From NCBI GenBank assembly GCA_032629725.1, contig JAFEVB010000026.1, forward strand, positions 682,001 to 746,000: DNA of 64,000 nt. Reading direction: 5' to 3'. The position numbers and the translations under genes are program-made. The notes under the pieces were generated by a model. That model saw only the letters and a list, made by a program, of their open reading frames with translations. It was not told the DNA's origin and searched no databases. Positions 11,063-22,685 of the stretch are shown here, in pieces (position 1 is the first letter of the stretch; each line of letters starts with the position of its first letter). This DNA is from Gremmenia infestans. Lineage: Eukaryota; Ascomycota; Leotiomycetes; Helotiales; Hamatocanthoscyphaceae.

Positions 11063-12784
11063 CCCGGAGAAGAAACAATGAAAGAAACAGGTTAGTTTCT
11101 TTTATTTAATAGATATATCTATTAGGAGACTGCTATAAGATATCTGGAAGCTCGCTTTTTCCCGCCTATATACTTATGCAGCTATTCGTATGATAGGCTG
11201 AATCTCCTGATACTTTCTCGCCGCCTTTCTACCTCTAAGGCTGAACTTCAGACACATCCACGCCAAAATCCTGAGATGTATCAAAGCAAAAGCATACTAG
11301 TAACTCAAAGCAAATATATATACATGCAATTTGCAGAGAAAGCGGGGGCGGGGCCCGAAGGGGGAGTTATTGCCGTGTGAAAGCGATTGCAGTATGCTGG
11401 TGAACATATGAGACTGCTCCTAGAACCTTATCCCTAGTCTATCCCCTAGTTACACCGTGTGCGAAATTGGCCCACTACTCAATCGACGACGTATCATTGC
11501 TAATTTTGCCGAAGAAAATATGATGGAGGATGAATACCTGGGGATTCAACTTCTATTATAACCTGAATAGCTACCCGCCTTCCTTTCATGTGCCAATTCT
11601 GCACACTCACCCTTACACCAAGGGAGAAAGCCATCGAACTTCTCTGCTGTCTTGGTCGTCATTAGTCCCTCGAGCAATGGTCCTCATCAATATTTACCTC
11701 ATGCGCCTGGATTGAAATCGATCTCCCTACTTAGGTATACATTATACCGTGAGCTTGGGCAAGCCAGTGGAATTTCGCAGGCTTCGTTCTAGGGTGATAT
11801 TGGTAGGCCATTTGAAGGCCCAGGTCACATTCAGGACGCGGTTCTGAGTTGCCGGGGTTTCGGCGTTGGGGCAAGGCAACTGGTTAGATATATTTGAGCG
11901 TCTTAAGAGGATGCATATCGATAATAGAATGTTATCAATATATATGAAGTGTATTCATGGGAGCAGTTCCGGAGGATATTGAGATTGGAGATAGGAAAAG
12001 AATCTAGGCCTAGGTTTAAAGTTGATCCGATCCGATCCGATCCTTCGGTATATAGCCGAAGCCCCTTTTCTGTCAGGATTCGTTACCTAGCAAATAAAAC
12101 ATCCATCGCTGATCCACTAACCTCATATGCTTCGGTAGAACAAAAGAATGGGTACTATTTGGAGAGGATGAGGCTCAGTCTCCAATGCTACATTCCTGTG
12201 CCGCAGAACCCTTCCCTCTTTACGACGACCTGAGTGGCGGCTCTTCTGAGCTCTGCGAAACAGCCTTTCTAAACATAGCTCAGTGCGAGGCTGTCCACGC
12301 AATTGGTTTCCTAAACGACCCTTATTTTGCGCACTTTCGCGCACTCTCGCCTTGGCCCTTGTGATCTGAATAGAAGTTTTCAGCCCATGAGCATGAGTAT
12401 TCATGCATCAAGCACGACTGTCATGACCGGGTACTTCTCAAAATTTGGCCAACCAGAGTGCTTGCCAAGCACTTTGGCATCTTATTAAATGCTCCACCAA
12501 GGTCCACCAAAACCTTTCGACATAATTACCGCTGTAACGGCTACAACTAGAAACTTCAGATATTTTTAACCACAATCCTTGAACTAAAATGAGGATTGAA
12601 CGAGCCTTATTATGTAGAGCGTTGACTTTTTGAGATGCTTGCCATCTACATAAGCCTGGTATAAAGGTGAGGCGTAAATGCTCTCTAATTTATTCACTCT
12701 TATCAATTTCTTAGGATATCCTGTCATTTTTGTCTTTGATGCAGTTGTGGAGTTTCCAGAATAACACTCTCTTTTTGTTCAAAC
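11063..12784. other. Gene-free spacer, 1.7 kb
   Basis: No supported gene. It contains a short GATCC tandem run (four copies, 12024-12043) and the promoter of the metallopeptidase gene. Confidence 0.5.
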
Positions 12785-15700
12785 ATGAGACTTTGTCTTG
12801 CCCTGCCATTGGGCTTTTTCGCTCTTAGCCATGGCTACATCTTGGATGGTTCTTGTGCGGCATATACAGTTATGATCACAGCGGGGATGAAAAGTGCTTT
12901 TGATCTCAGCCAAGCGGCACACGATATTCTTAATATTCCCAACGAAGGAGATGAACCTGACGCAATTGCCCAGCAAGACCTATTGGAGTATCTGTTTCTT
13001 GATGTATTGCTAGGCAGTGAAGATAAGTGGGACACTGTGAAGGCAAGATACGAATCGGTCCTGAAATTCAACGTCAACAACGGGAATCCCGAAACAACTC
13101 CATCTACACGGACCTACCCATTTTTGAGCGCTGATAGACTCATAATCTTCTGCGATTATACCCGATTCGACCTCCATGAGGATGCAGACGAGGACAAAGA
13201 CTGCACGGGGACTCTGCGGCGTGGCTGGACGTGCGATACTCTCATGATGGCTAGTCTCCGCATCGACAATGAAATTTTTACCCATTGCATCGATCCCACT
13301 GATACCAAAACATACCTAGTGAGTAGCTTGATTACTAGCCATAATACCGTCCTAATTATTGACTTCGAATTAGGCTTGGACAAAGCTACCAAGCGCGACT
13401 CGGCCTCCCGTTATACAATTATGTCCTTGGTATTTGGAGGAGATGAAGAACTCCAAATATCGAAACTTGGGAGACCTAGGATCCGGAGGTATGCTAGCCG
13501 TCTCACAGGAAGCGCTCGCGGGCAAATTAGGCCCCTTGAAAACAAGTTACAGAACTCCAATGGATATCGTTAGATTATTTGATGGTACTCTGCTTCACGA
13601 AATGACACATGCGATCTCGACTCCTCCCGGAACTCAGGATATAGGAGGATACGCTGGAGCATATGGTAACACAATCGAGACTCCTTTCTTCCACTTCCCT
13701 TCCCCACCCCTTATTCCAGTATATTTTGGCATCTCAAGGATATATCTCAAAACAATGTCCCGAAAATACTCGAGTATATCTTGAAGATCCCACTGATTGT
13801 TTTATACTCCGAATATACTCTTAGAAAAGCACAGCTAACTCTATTTATCACAGGATGGGAGCGGTGTGTACAAATAAGCAAGCAAAATATAATAAATAAT
13901 GCAGATAATTATGCTTTCTTTGGCATTGGAGCAAGAATGATAGTCCCGAATGTACAAGGTGTGACAGCTCAGCGACCCATGGAAGACGGAACTATACAAA
14001 TTCTCCCTGAGAAAGTCACAAAACGAGATGCAATCGAATACCGTGACCCTCTTAGGCCCCGCGATTCAAATATCACCTTGTTAATCGACAATACAACTGT
14101 TATTCTAAAGGCTTCCGATGCGGCGGGGTTCGTGGTCTCCGCGCCATCGCCATCGTCTAGGCCCGTAACTATCTCGAAAGGCCGAACATACACAATCGGC
14201 ACTGATGTGATCTCCTTAGGGAGTTCTGCCATTGTCTATGACCATTCTACTTTACTCTTCCCCACCGTCTCAGCATCGGCGCCTATAAGGAATGCTAGCA
14301 GCTCCAGTTCTGGCCACAGTGTATCGGGCCATACATCTGTTAGTAGCAATATGTCTATCGGTGCACATTCCACCTTCAGCACCTTAACTTCGATTCGTCG
14401 TCAGAACTATTCTAGTAGCTTGTCATCAACCAGGATCAGTACTCAATCATCATCAGAATCAAGGAGTGGATCGTCTTCAAGTCCCGGCAGTAAATTAGCA
14501 TCAAATTCCAGCTCCAGCGCTATATTATCATCAAGCGCTTCCAAGTCGAGCTCGGCATCAGCAAGCAGTGTTAGAAATTCAGGACCCGGATCCTCAAGTA
14601 CGACATCTATTCGTAGCTCTTCTGTTACCAATTCAAAGCCCCCAACAAGTCTGTCAAACGGGACAGGTATAGATATAGGTACTGGTTCATTTTCGTCGAA
14701 ATCTTTGATATCTTCAATATCTGGCTCATTATCAAGCTTGTCTTCTTCGCAAGTTTCTATTTCGACAGAACCAGGTATTACGACCACAGTGACATCAGGA
14801 GGAAGCATCCATGTAGAGACTTTCCCACCTTCTACCATAACATCGGCTCCCTCGACTTCGACTGCCGCACTGGCAGTTCTTTTCCTTAATGTAAGGCAAT
14901 GCGGTTTTTAATCCCTTGTACCCCAACTCCTTACACACTTTCTAAAACGGGAACTTATTCTTCCTCTTCTCTTCAAACACTCATGAATAGGAGATAGCTA
15001 ACTCTCATCATCTAGTGGGCTACAGTGACACCAACCACGACTTCTGGAATCTCGTCCGCAACTCATGACTCTCATGGATGGCCAATCATTCCATGTTTAA
15101 ATTGTTGGTTCTGTCCTCCTTGCGGTGGAGGTGGAGGTGGTGGAGGAGGAGGTATTGGCTTTGTTATTCCTAATGTTGGTATTAATGGTATGTTTGAATT
15201 TTTATATAGTGTATTCTAAGATCGGGCTAATAAATTGTCTAGGGCCTGGCATTATTCCCCCGCCCAATGGAGTGAAACGCCCTCCAGGGTTCTCAACAGA
15301 CATGCCGCCAATCACGTTGGATTCGGCTGGTAATCCTACTTACGAATCAACAAAGCCTACCAAACAGTCCAGCAATGGTGCCACTTCTACAAATGCAAAA
15401 TCTAGCCGTAGCAGCTCTCCTAGTTCTAGTAAATCCAGCAGCACTTGTTCGGCGAAAACAACAAGTGCCTGCGACATATCATCTACTATCTTCACGCCAT
15501 CTGGCGCAAGCACAGCGTCTACATCGACTATCACACTCTCGTGCTCAACCGTAACCGCCTGCTCGGCTTCACTTACCGGGTCTTCGACGACAAACACCCA
15601 GGCGCCTACAGCAACGATTATCGGCGATGATTTCGATGAAATGTCCTGGTATGACATGCAGCAAACTATTCTCGCGGCATTTATCGCTGATACCACTGGT

Positions 15701-16754
15701 GCGCGGGTTACTTGGTCCTCGAATGAAGCGTCTGCCACCCAGTCGTCAAATGGAACGTCTACCACAGGCTCATTCGTTCGGTCCTCCAATAGAGCATATA
15801 CTACAGGATCATCGATTCGGTCGTCCAGTGAAGCAGTTTCCACAAGATCATCCACCAGTTCAATTGCACAGTCTCGCACAAACTCCACCACAAGCTCATC
15901 TTCCACCCCAACTATTTCCCCAGGGACTAGCAGCGCCTCTGCAATGATAACCCAGGCTCCGATTTGTAGTGAAGGGAACAACACTGCGATGGGCATGAAC
16001 AATGAACCAGCATCATGGTGCTTCTGCGGAGGAAGAGGGCCATTCTCTACCATTAACAAGGCAACACAGAATTATTGTGCCTTTACGACTCTACCCACCC
16101 ACACTATTTCGTTGACTTCGCACTCCACTTCCGTCAATACTGCTTGTGCTGTCACCTCGTAAGAAACTTATACCTCTCCTCACTAAAGTGAAATACTAAT
16201 CTTTTTCGAGGTTAACCAATACATTTGGGCCGACTCCCACAACAGCTACATATTGCACATGTGGTATTGAAATGGTAGCTATACAAACAACTACCAATAC
16301 AGCTGGAACAACATTTATTGCATGCGGAGCCACGAGTACATTCTCAACAATTACCCCAACCCTCAACCCCACACCCACCCAAACAGTCTCGTGCTACGCG
16401 AAACAAGGCCCAAATCCCCTCACATCCGAATACGAACTCGTCAGGATTATACAACCCGATGTTCATTCCTTCTGTACTGGCACAACTTCAAACTGGTTGA
16501 TGCAGGGCGGTGACCCGCAAACGCCAGCTGGGAATAACTATGTCACATCAGGCTATACTACAGATGCTGATGCCCCAGCTGATTGTCAACACTTCTATAA
16601 AGGAGATCTGACTCCTCTTCAGGTAGATTTATGCGCTCTTCCACTGCAAGCGATCATGAAAGATTGTCCTTATAATGGCGGATATGTAAATACTGTATGT
16701 GGCAAGTCATGGTTATACACTTGCGTACTTACTGGCATTTGCGACCCTAATTGA
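12785..16754 (+). CDS. Secreted M35/aspzincin-like metallopeptidase with mucin-like and Cys-rich C-terminal regions
   Basis: Six exons join in phase: 12785-13318, 13374-13665, 13854-14890, 15016-15187, 15243-16158 and 16211-16754, giving 1164 aa. A signal peptide (MRLCLALPLGFFALSHG) leads. The zinc site HEMTH lies near residue 253 and is followed by GTQDIGGYAGAYG, matching the aspzincin pattern HExxH...GTxDxxYG of deuterolysin-like peptidases. WERC and NADNYAFFGIGARM complete that domain. Then come a long Ser/Thr-rich, probably O-glycosylated stalk, a Cys-rich segment (WPIIPCLNCWFCPPCGG) with a run of ten glycines, a second Ser-rich stalk, and a Cys-rich C-terminal domain ending DCPYNGGYVNTVCGKS. 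I see no GPI signal at the end. The architecture suggests a cell-wall or surface protease. Both active-site elements are present and no lesion is seen. Confidence 0.82.
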
Positions 16755-17048
16755 TGCGGTCGGGAGGTTGTGTATTTCTGGAGATACTGCATACTTGTTC
16801 GTAGATGTACATAGATAATTGAAAGTAAAATTCAAAACACCAATCATCAGTTCCACGTTAAATGGGGAAAAAATAGTTAACATAGCTGCAAAGTGACGAA
16901 AAAGTAGAACTGTGGAATTTGTATCTGTATAATTTCTTAATCAAATCAAATTGTAATGACTATGAATCCCGTACTATACCTGGGTATCTTCATACTCCAC
17001 TCGCCTCGGGATCAAAGTCTACATAACTCCAACCCCATTCGAAGTCCA

Positions 17049-18286
17049 TCACCATAGACTGAAGACAGACCTCTTACCCGTAACATCAGTACCAGAAGGG
17101 GCACCAGAAGGCGCAGTTCCGTTAGTACCATTGCCCCCCGTCGTAGTCGTAGTCGTAGTCGTAGTCGTAGTCGTAATCTCCACACCCCCATCAGACGTCA
17201 ATTCAGCAGCCGCAGTTGCCCCATCCACATAATCGGCCAAGAGATCAACGCCCATCTCAAACCAGACGAACAATCCCTGGTCCACGGTGTCCCCCAATAA
17301 TACGTAGTTGAAAATCGGATCAGCACCTGTCTCCGTCTCGGACGCAACAACCCTATCGTCCACATTCGCAACAATGTCGATGGTGTTCTCGACATATGGA
17401 GTGAAGGTGTTGACTTCGCTAGTCAAGTCCTGATCGAAGAACAACTGGCCGATGTATGGAATTTGACCACCCATGTACGTCCCATTTTCAAAGGTCGTCC
17501 CGTTGATATGCGCAAGAACATGCATATGCGTAGCACGCCCATCATAATGCCCCGGGAAAATGCTCTCAAACTGCGCCACACCATCATCATCTGTAGGCTG
17601 AAGTCCCCTCAAAAAGGTATTGTTCAAATTGCCCAAATCGTCACTATCTCCATTCCCTGACCCGATAACACCACCATAAACACCGGTTGCGTTGCAATGC
17701 CACAGATCCCACATGAGGTCTGGAATTGGCTCGCAGGTGTTGACGTTGATGAATTGCGCGTCGATCGTGACGGGGATGCCCGGCTGGGTCTCAGTGATGT
17801 TAGATCAGACGTATTCGCCTTCGACCCAGAAGGGCCCGACTTCGCCTTCCGCGGCGAGGATGCAGGAGGTGTTGCTGAAGATTATTTTCTCGACGCCCGG
17901 AGTAGAGGGCAATACTGTAAGGTTTGAGAGATGAGAGGTATCAGTAACGCCTTGTTAGGTTCCGGATCCTGAGTGTGTGGAAACGGCGCTCTGATAAGTG
18001 TTAGTTTTGTTGCTTCTCAGGATGCGGGGTGGATGGACTTACTTTGGGGCAAGCCGCGCTTAGCTCTGGCAGTCTCAATAGCGGCTTGTCGACGCTTTTG
18101 CTGCTTGCTTTGCATGTCACGCTTGGTCACAGCATCGCTGCAGTGAGTGAGGTCCCGCTTGGTATTCTTGAGGGCAGCATTACGCTGGGCGACGTCTGCT
18201 GTTACATCATGGCCCGGGTGGGCAATGGTCTCGCTTAAGAGAGCCGCGGTGAAGAGCACCTTGATAGCAGAAGAGAGGTAGACCAT
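17049..18286 (-). pseudogene. Secreted intradiol dioxygenase-like gene, broken by nonsense codon
   Basis: Exon 1 (18286-18043) encodes a signal peptide, AHPGHD and a basic propeptide (KKRD- and AKRGLPQ-like), the usual start of fungal extracellular intradiol dioxygenases. The catalytic part follows: GPFWVEGEYV, VNTCEPIPDLMWDLWHCNATGVYGG, and the HMHVLAH triad region (HxHxxxH), with a Thr-rich tail and KR near the end. The family normally binds non-haem Fe(III) through two Tyr and two His and cleaves catechols. Between GEYV and SNITETQPG the frame has TGA (17805-17807) where homologues usually have Arg; CGA to TGA is one transition. The 5' junction after GLPQ also cannot be joined in phase with canonical sites, and the frame leading into the domain carries a TAA. 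I read it as a decayed gene; sequencing error is the alternative. Confidence 0.75.
17140..17175. repeat. (GTCGTA)6 microsatellite coding a Thr run
   Basis: Six perfect hexamer copies. On the minus strand they encode the poly-Thr linker near the C terminus of the dioxygenase-like gene, a typical site of length variation. Confidence 0.9.
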
Positions 18287-18313
18287 TATTGCTGAAGATT
18301 GGAGATTGGGCAA

Positions 18314-19968
18314 CGAGTGGATGGAAAGTACATGAACTGGGAAGGAAGAAGTGTAAGTGAACGTGGGTGAAGAAGAAGAAGCGGCAAGGTCATGGTGGTG
18401 AAAACCGAGGTTCTTTGTAAGTTTCTGAAGTAGAAATTACGCATTGATAAATGTGCAAGTACCATTAAATCTCGATATAATTCGATATGTGCATACGTAT
18501 GCGGCGGTTACGTTTCCCCTTCGTAAAATCGTACCTCCCTGATGAGAAGGACCTTACCTAAACTGGAGTGACGAATAGCCGCACAACGGCAAAGCCTTCA
18601 TGAAAAGCACTCATGGAACAATTAAACTTGTCAGGTATGTGTTTTCCGAAATGAAACAACAGAACTATGGAGAGCCCTGCCCTACTCTTATCCATTTTCT
18701 CTTGGCTTTGACTGGCAGAATACGCATTTGTGGGGTCCACGACAAAGCTGCGTAAGCAATTGTTGGGGCTTGGAAAAAACGTTAAAAAAATAACATTAAA
18801 GGGATAGCTATAATTGGACAAGTATTCGATCGGAATGGAGCTTTCCAAGGGGCTCCAGCCCCACCTAGGGGTACCGGTAAACAAGCAGTGCCACATTGGA
18901 TGGAAACGTAGCATCATCATCACCCTCAGATTTGCCCCGATTAATACTCCGTATGACCTTCAACAAAAAACAAAACTTGCTGATTCCTGCTGCGGTCGAA
19001 TTGTTTTCCATTTTTGTGCTGAAGCCACGCAGTCCAAGATTCTAAGCCGTCGACACTTCGCCTTGCTTAGGTAAACGGTTGAAGACGGACTGCAAGGATA
19101 CTTTCCGAACGGTCTCGCTTTCAATTCAAGTTGTGAGCGTAACCAAAAATCAAATCAGTCTCTTACTTCTAATGCTTACCCGGACAATTTCCATATCATG
19201 TTCGGTTAGTGTCAAGAAGTCTGCAAATGAGGTGGAAAAGGAGATGCATAATATGCAGGTGCAGGCCGTATGAGCGTGGCCCTAAGGCACCCAGAAAGCC
19301 ACATGTCACGTGCAAGCACTACAAGTGACAGTCAATATGTCAAAACTCTTTACTATTTCAAACGCTTTATAGTATGTCATACTGACCCCTTCTTTTTAAT
19401 TCTTTAGGTCTGTTCTATATTTTATGTAACATCGTTTATGAGATTCTGAATGATTTAGAGGCTGGATAAGCAATTATGTCATGCTTGATAGGGATTAAGT
19501 CTTAGAAGCAACTGTAAACCACAAGTAAGGCACAATATAATAGTGCTGGCAAGGATGAAGTAGAGATTATATAGGAAATGTGTTTAAGGGTAGCAGAAAT
19601 ATTAGGATCAAAGCTTAGAAAGCGACCCGGTTCTTATTCCAAGTATAGAACTAGAACATTAAAGTTCCACTTGTAGATACTGAAATTATAGATGAACGCT
19701 CTTTACTCCAATATCACTCGTATATAACACTTGAAGAAACTCTGTCTGGTCTGGTAACCATTCATCGGCTAATAAAGTTTGGCGTATTAGCGCGGGGGAG
19801 TAGGTTCTAGCTACAGAGGTAGAGGTTGGGCGACGATCATTCGTACAGAAAATAGATTGTATAATTATTGATATACTCAGTATTAAGAATGAAATTTCAT
19901 TTCTTATAAGGAAAACATTAACTAGGATCCATCCAAGATCGAAATATAAGAAGTGATATAAAGAGCAC
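18314..19968. other. Gene-free AT-rich tract
   Basis: About 1.65 kb with no convincing coding frame. The 19.3-19.95 kb part is very AT-rich with dense stops, which is compatible with an old degraded repeat, but I cannot name a family. One TACTCCGTA lies at 18945-18953. Confidence 0.5.
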
Positions 19969-22013
19969 TCATAAGTCGACTAACATACTCAAGTCCTGTT
20001 TCGTAACTTGACAGACGGACAGGCTACACTCCTCACAGCGATAGTGGCCACAAAGGTAGTCAGGACAAGCTTCAATGTAAGCAGAATGAGAGCCGTATCC
20101 ACAATTACACTACAATAGCGTCAGATGACTAGGCACAGAAAACAGATATTAATAAAAGGAGATCTTACACAAGACCAATACCATTCCAATTCACATCGGC
20201 GAGGGCCACAGCGGGGGTCAACAACATATCCTTGTACATTCGAAAGATCATGCATATGCGCAGAATGATTCACAATAGAGGATGATTGATCAGTGTCATT
20301 TGGAGGACCGTGACGATGAGAAGGAGAGCAGGGGACAAGGTCAGCCACCGATGATTCGCTTTGCATATTAGGCTGCTCGTGTCCGTCGGATACCACTCCT
20401 TCAGCAGATGGTTCTATCTGAACCTTTTCGCCGTCAATTGCCACCGAGGATCTTACTGAATGCTGTGGAGTATCCAAAGACGGGCTAGGTGAGTCCGGCT
20501 CCAGCCGGTAGTCTTCATTGTACGCAGATCGAGCATCCTGAAAAGCCAAATTCTCCAAAGTGACAAAGCCAACGAAGCTATACGCCCCATTTTCAGGCAG
20601 CAAATTCCAGATAGTGACCGGCATACGAACGATCAACAGTGTTGAGAAGCTCCCATAGACACCTTCAATCTTGATATCTTTGGCCTCTGCTGGAAAGGAA
20701 TGTATGTATTCTTTCCATGTGTCGACCTCAAGCTGGGCCGAATCGAGGCGTATGGTGAGGATTACCTGCGGCCATCTGGCCGAGTCTTTGTCGCACAACT
20801 TTTGCGCCTTGGAGCTTCCAGTAGCCACGCCAACATCTACTGACGGCAAGGCGCTGGATGATGAAGCATTCAAGTGCTCTTGGGTGGAAACACTGGGTAT
20901 CGATTCCGTATTCGTCGGTGGAGAAAAGATAATGCTCCGACGGTTCTTAGACTCGCATAGGATATTGTAAATGGGAGTCCTTCGAGGCTGTCGCTCGAAC
21001 ATATAGTCTCCGTTGGCATATTGTCTGAGGCTTCCATCGTCATTATACAAAAGTGAAGCTGTCCAGCATCGCAACCGACTCAGAATACGGCTGGTCAATT
21101 CGACAACCGAAAAGTTAGGGCCTTTGGAGGAGATAACGAGAGTATGAATTAGTGCATTGGTAAATGAGTGTTCATCGACCTCTGGTGCAGAAGTCTCGAA
21201 AGCGCATGCTGCTATGACTTCTGTTACACTTGTGGTGCTTTGATGGCATCCTGTAGTCATAGCTGCCGAGTGACAGCAGTCATAGAGTAATAGCACATCC
21301 GCATTGGCCTGTTCGAAGAGGCTCTGCACCCCGGAGGAGAGGATCGCGCTTGATGTGCTTTTCCTGTTACTGCGAACAGCATTAGCACTGCTTTTCCACT
21401 GATGCCAATATACTTACGCAACCTACAACGGCGATTCGCTCGTTTGGTTCCCTCTCCTCGCATGACCGCCATAATAGACAATCATGAGAATGTCTTCCGC
21501 GTCATCGTCCAGGAATTCGAGCACTCGACGTTTCAAAGCAGCATCCGGTTTCCTGCTCGGTATTTCATAGCTCTCAACACTATACTGGTATGTGTTCTTC
21601 AGTACGCACCGCAAGCGCTCGATCTCCTTTATAACCCCTAAGCCATCCTCTTCCCAGCTAAGGAGTAAGAAGTAATGCGTGCACACGCTTATACCGGGTT
21701 CCAGGAACCCTCGGCCATCCAGCTTTCACAGCAGATTCGAGATCTTCGCCCAGCTGTTTGATAGTGGCATGTTCTTCTGTGTGTGATGTATCATGGGTCG
21801 ACGGCTGGGGGCCAAGTCGGAAAAATTCACCGTGCTCAGAGACATCCTCCTAATACAATATTAGTGTCAATACCCCATATTGTATGGGAGATTCTGCTCT
21901 TTGGGATATTCTGTTCAAGCTCTCACCATGCTTCCGATCCTGATTTCTTCGCCTGAGTCTTGAGCTTCAGGATCGTAGTCCATCTGTTCATCCATAGCAG
22001 TATTGCTTTCCAT
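19969..22013 (-). pseudogene. Caspase-like (peptidase C14) protein with C-terminal Cys motif, apparent frameshift
   Basis: Exons read as 22013-21927, 21849 to about 21418, 21369-20169 and 20109-19969. The peptidase domain has the catalytic His in IVYYGGHA and the Cys in LLLYDCCHSA, so it is a caspase/metacaspase-fold protein of the fungal type. It is followed by AACAFETSAPE, a low-complexity region, and a last exon with a compact Cys-rich motif (WSCCNCGYG ... CGHYRCEEC) that looks like a small zinc-binding element. Between RYKRVHALLL and SWEEDGLGV the frame shifts; an imperfect 7-bp tandem repeat at 21660-21673 explains it. A 37-nt intron could bypass the shift but would be very short and would delete conserved residues. 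A TAG at 21423 is avoided if the GTAGGT donor is used rather than GTAAGT. Probably decayed; the substrate and death-related role are unknown. Confidence 0.7.
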
Positions 22014-22685
22014 CACGCACCATGCTCAGATGATTCTGGACCCAAGTGAAAGCTGTAGTTCTGCTCATGTGTTAAAAATACAGACGATACCCAGCGAAAG
22101 CAGATGCTTAACAAGGGTTTAAAAGATGTATATTCATGCCCAGAACTTCAGCTAGTGGTGTTCTGTTTGTGTCTAATAATTCCTTTCGTTTGAGCGTTGG
22201 AAATGCGGTCCATTCAAAGCAGTATATGACACTTGTGCGCAGTAGGGCATGGCCTTAGTTGGACAACATGGGAGCTGAAGTAGTTTGTGAAATAGAAAAG
22301 ATAAGATCAGGCGCATGTGCGCGCTCTTGGTAACAGAAAGATGAAAAGGCGAATACCAAGGCTGCATATACACCGGTGAGCGTTTCCGTCAAGACGGAAC
22401 CTACCTACCTGCATGTAAAGGTCAGAACACGTGACTACAATACGGTCTAATCCAAGCCTCCCTTCAAAGTGCCTCACACTACATAAGACTATTCTTCTCA
22501 ATACATAAATGTTTATAAGAATACAGTACGAGAGCTTTTGATCCCATTCCCAGACCTTATCATATGACGCCTTATTAACCACCCTTCCCCGGCTTTGCCT
22601 TGCCTCCTTCGAAAATACATAACCAAACTCCGCCGCAATGTGACAATGTATGAAATAAAGTCCTGTTTTGCCTTCTATTACCCTT
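22014..22685. other. Spacer between caspase-like gene and SWC3
   Basis: About 670 bp with no supported gene. It contains the promoter of the caspase-like gene and the SWC3 3' region, and marks the change from disrupted to intact genes. Confidence 0.5.

Noticed and set aside
12024..12043. GATCC tandem run as a regulatory array
   Set aside because: Only four short copies; simple microsatellite slippage is enough to explain it.
19300..19960. AT-rich tract as RIP-mutated transposon
   Set aside because: No terminal repeats and no coding relic that I could name; only a dinucleotide analysis and repeat search could settle it.
21423..21425. In-frame TAG in the caspase-like gene near SPL-VA
   Set aside because: An equally in-phase donor (GTAGGT) six to nine bases upstream removes it, so it is not safe evidence of a nonsense mutation.
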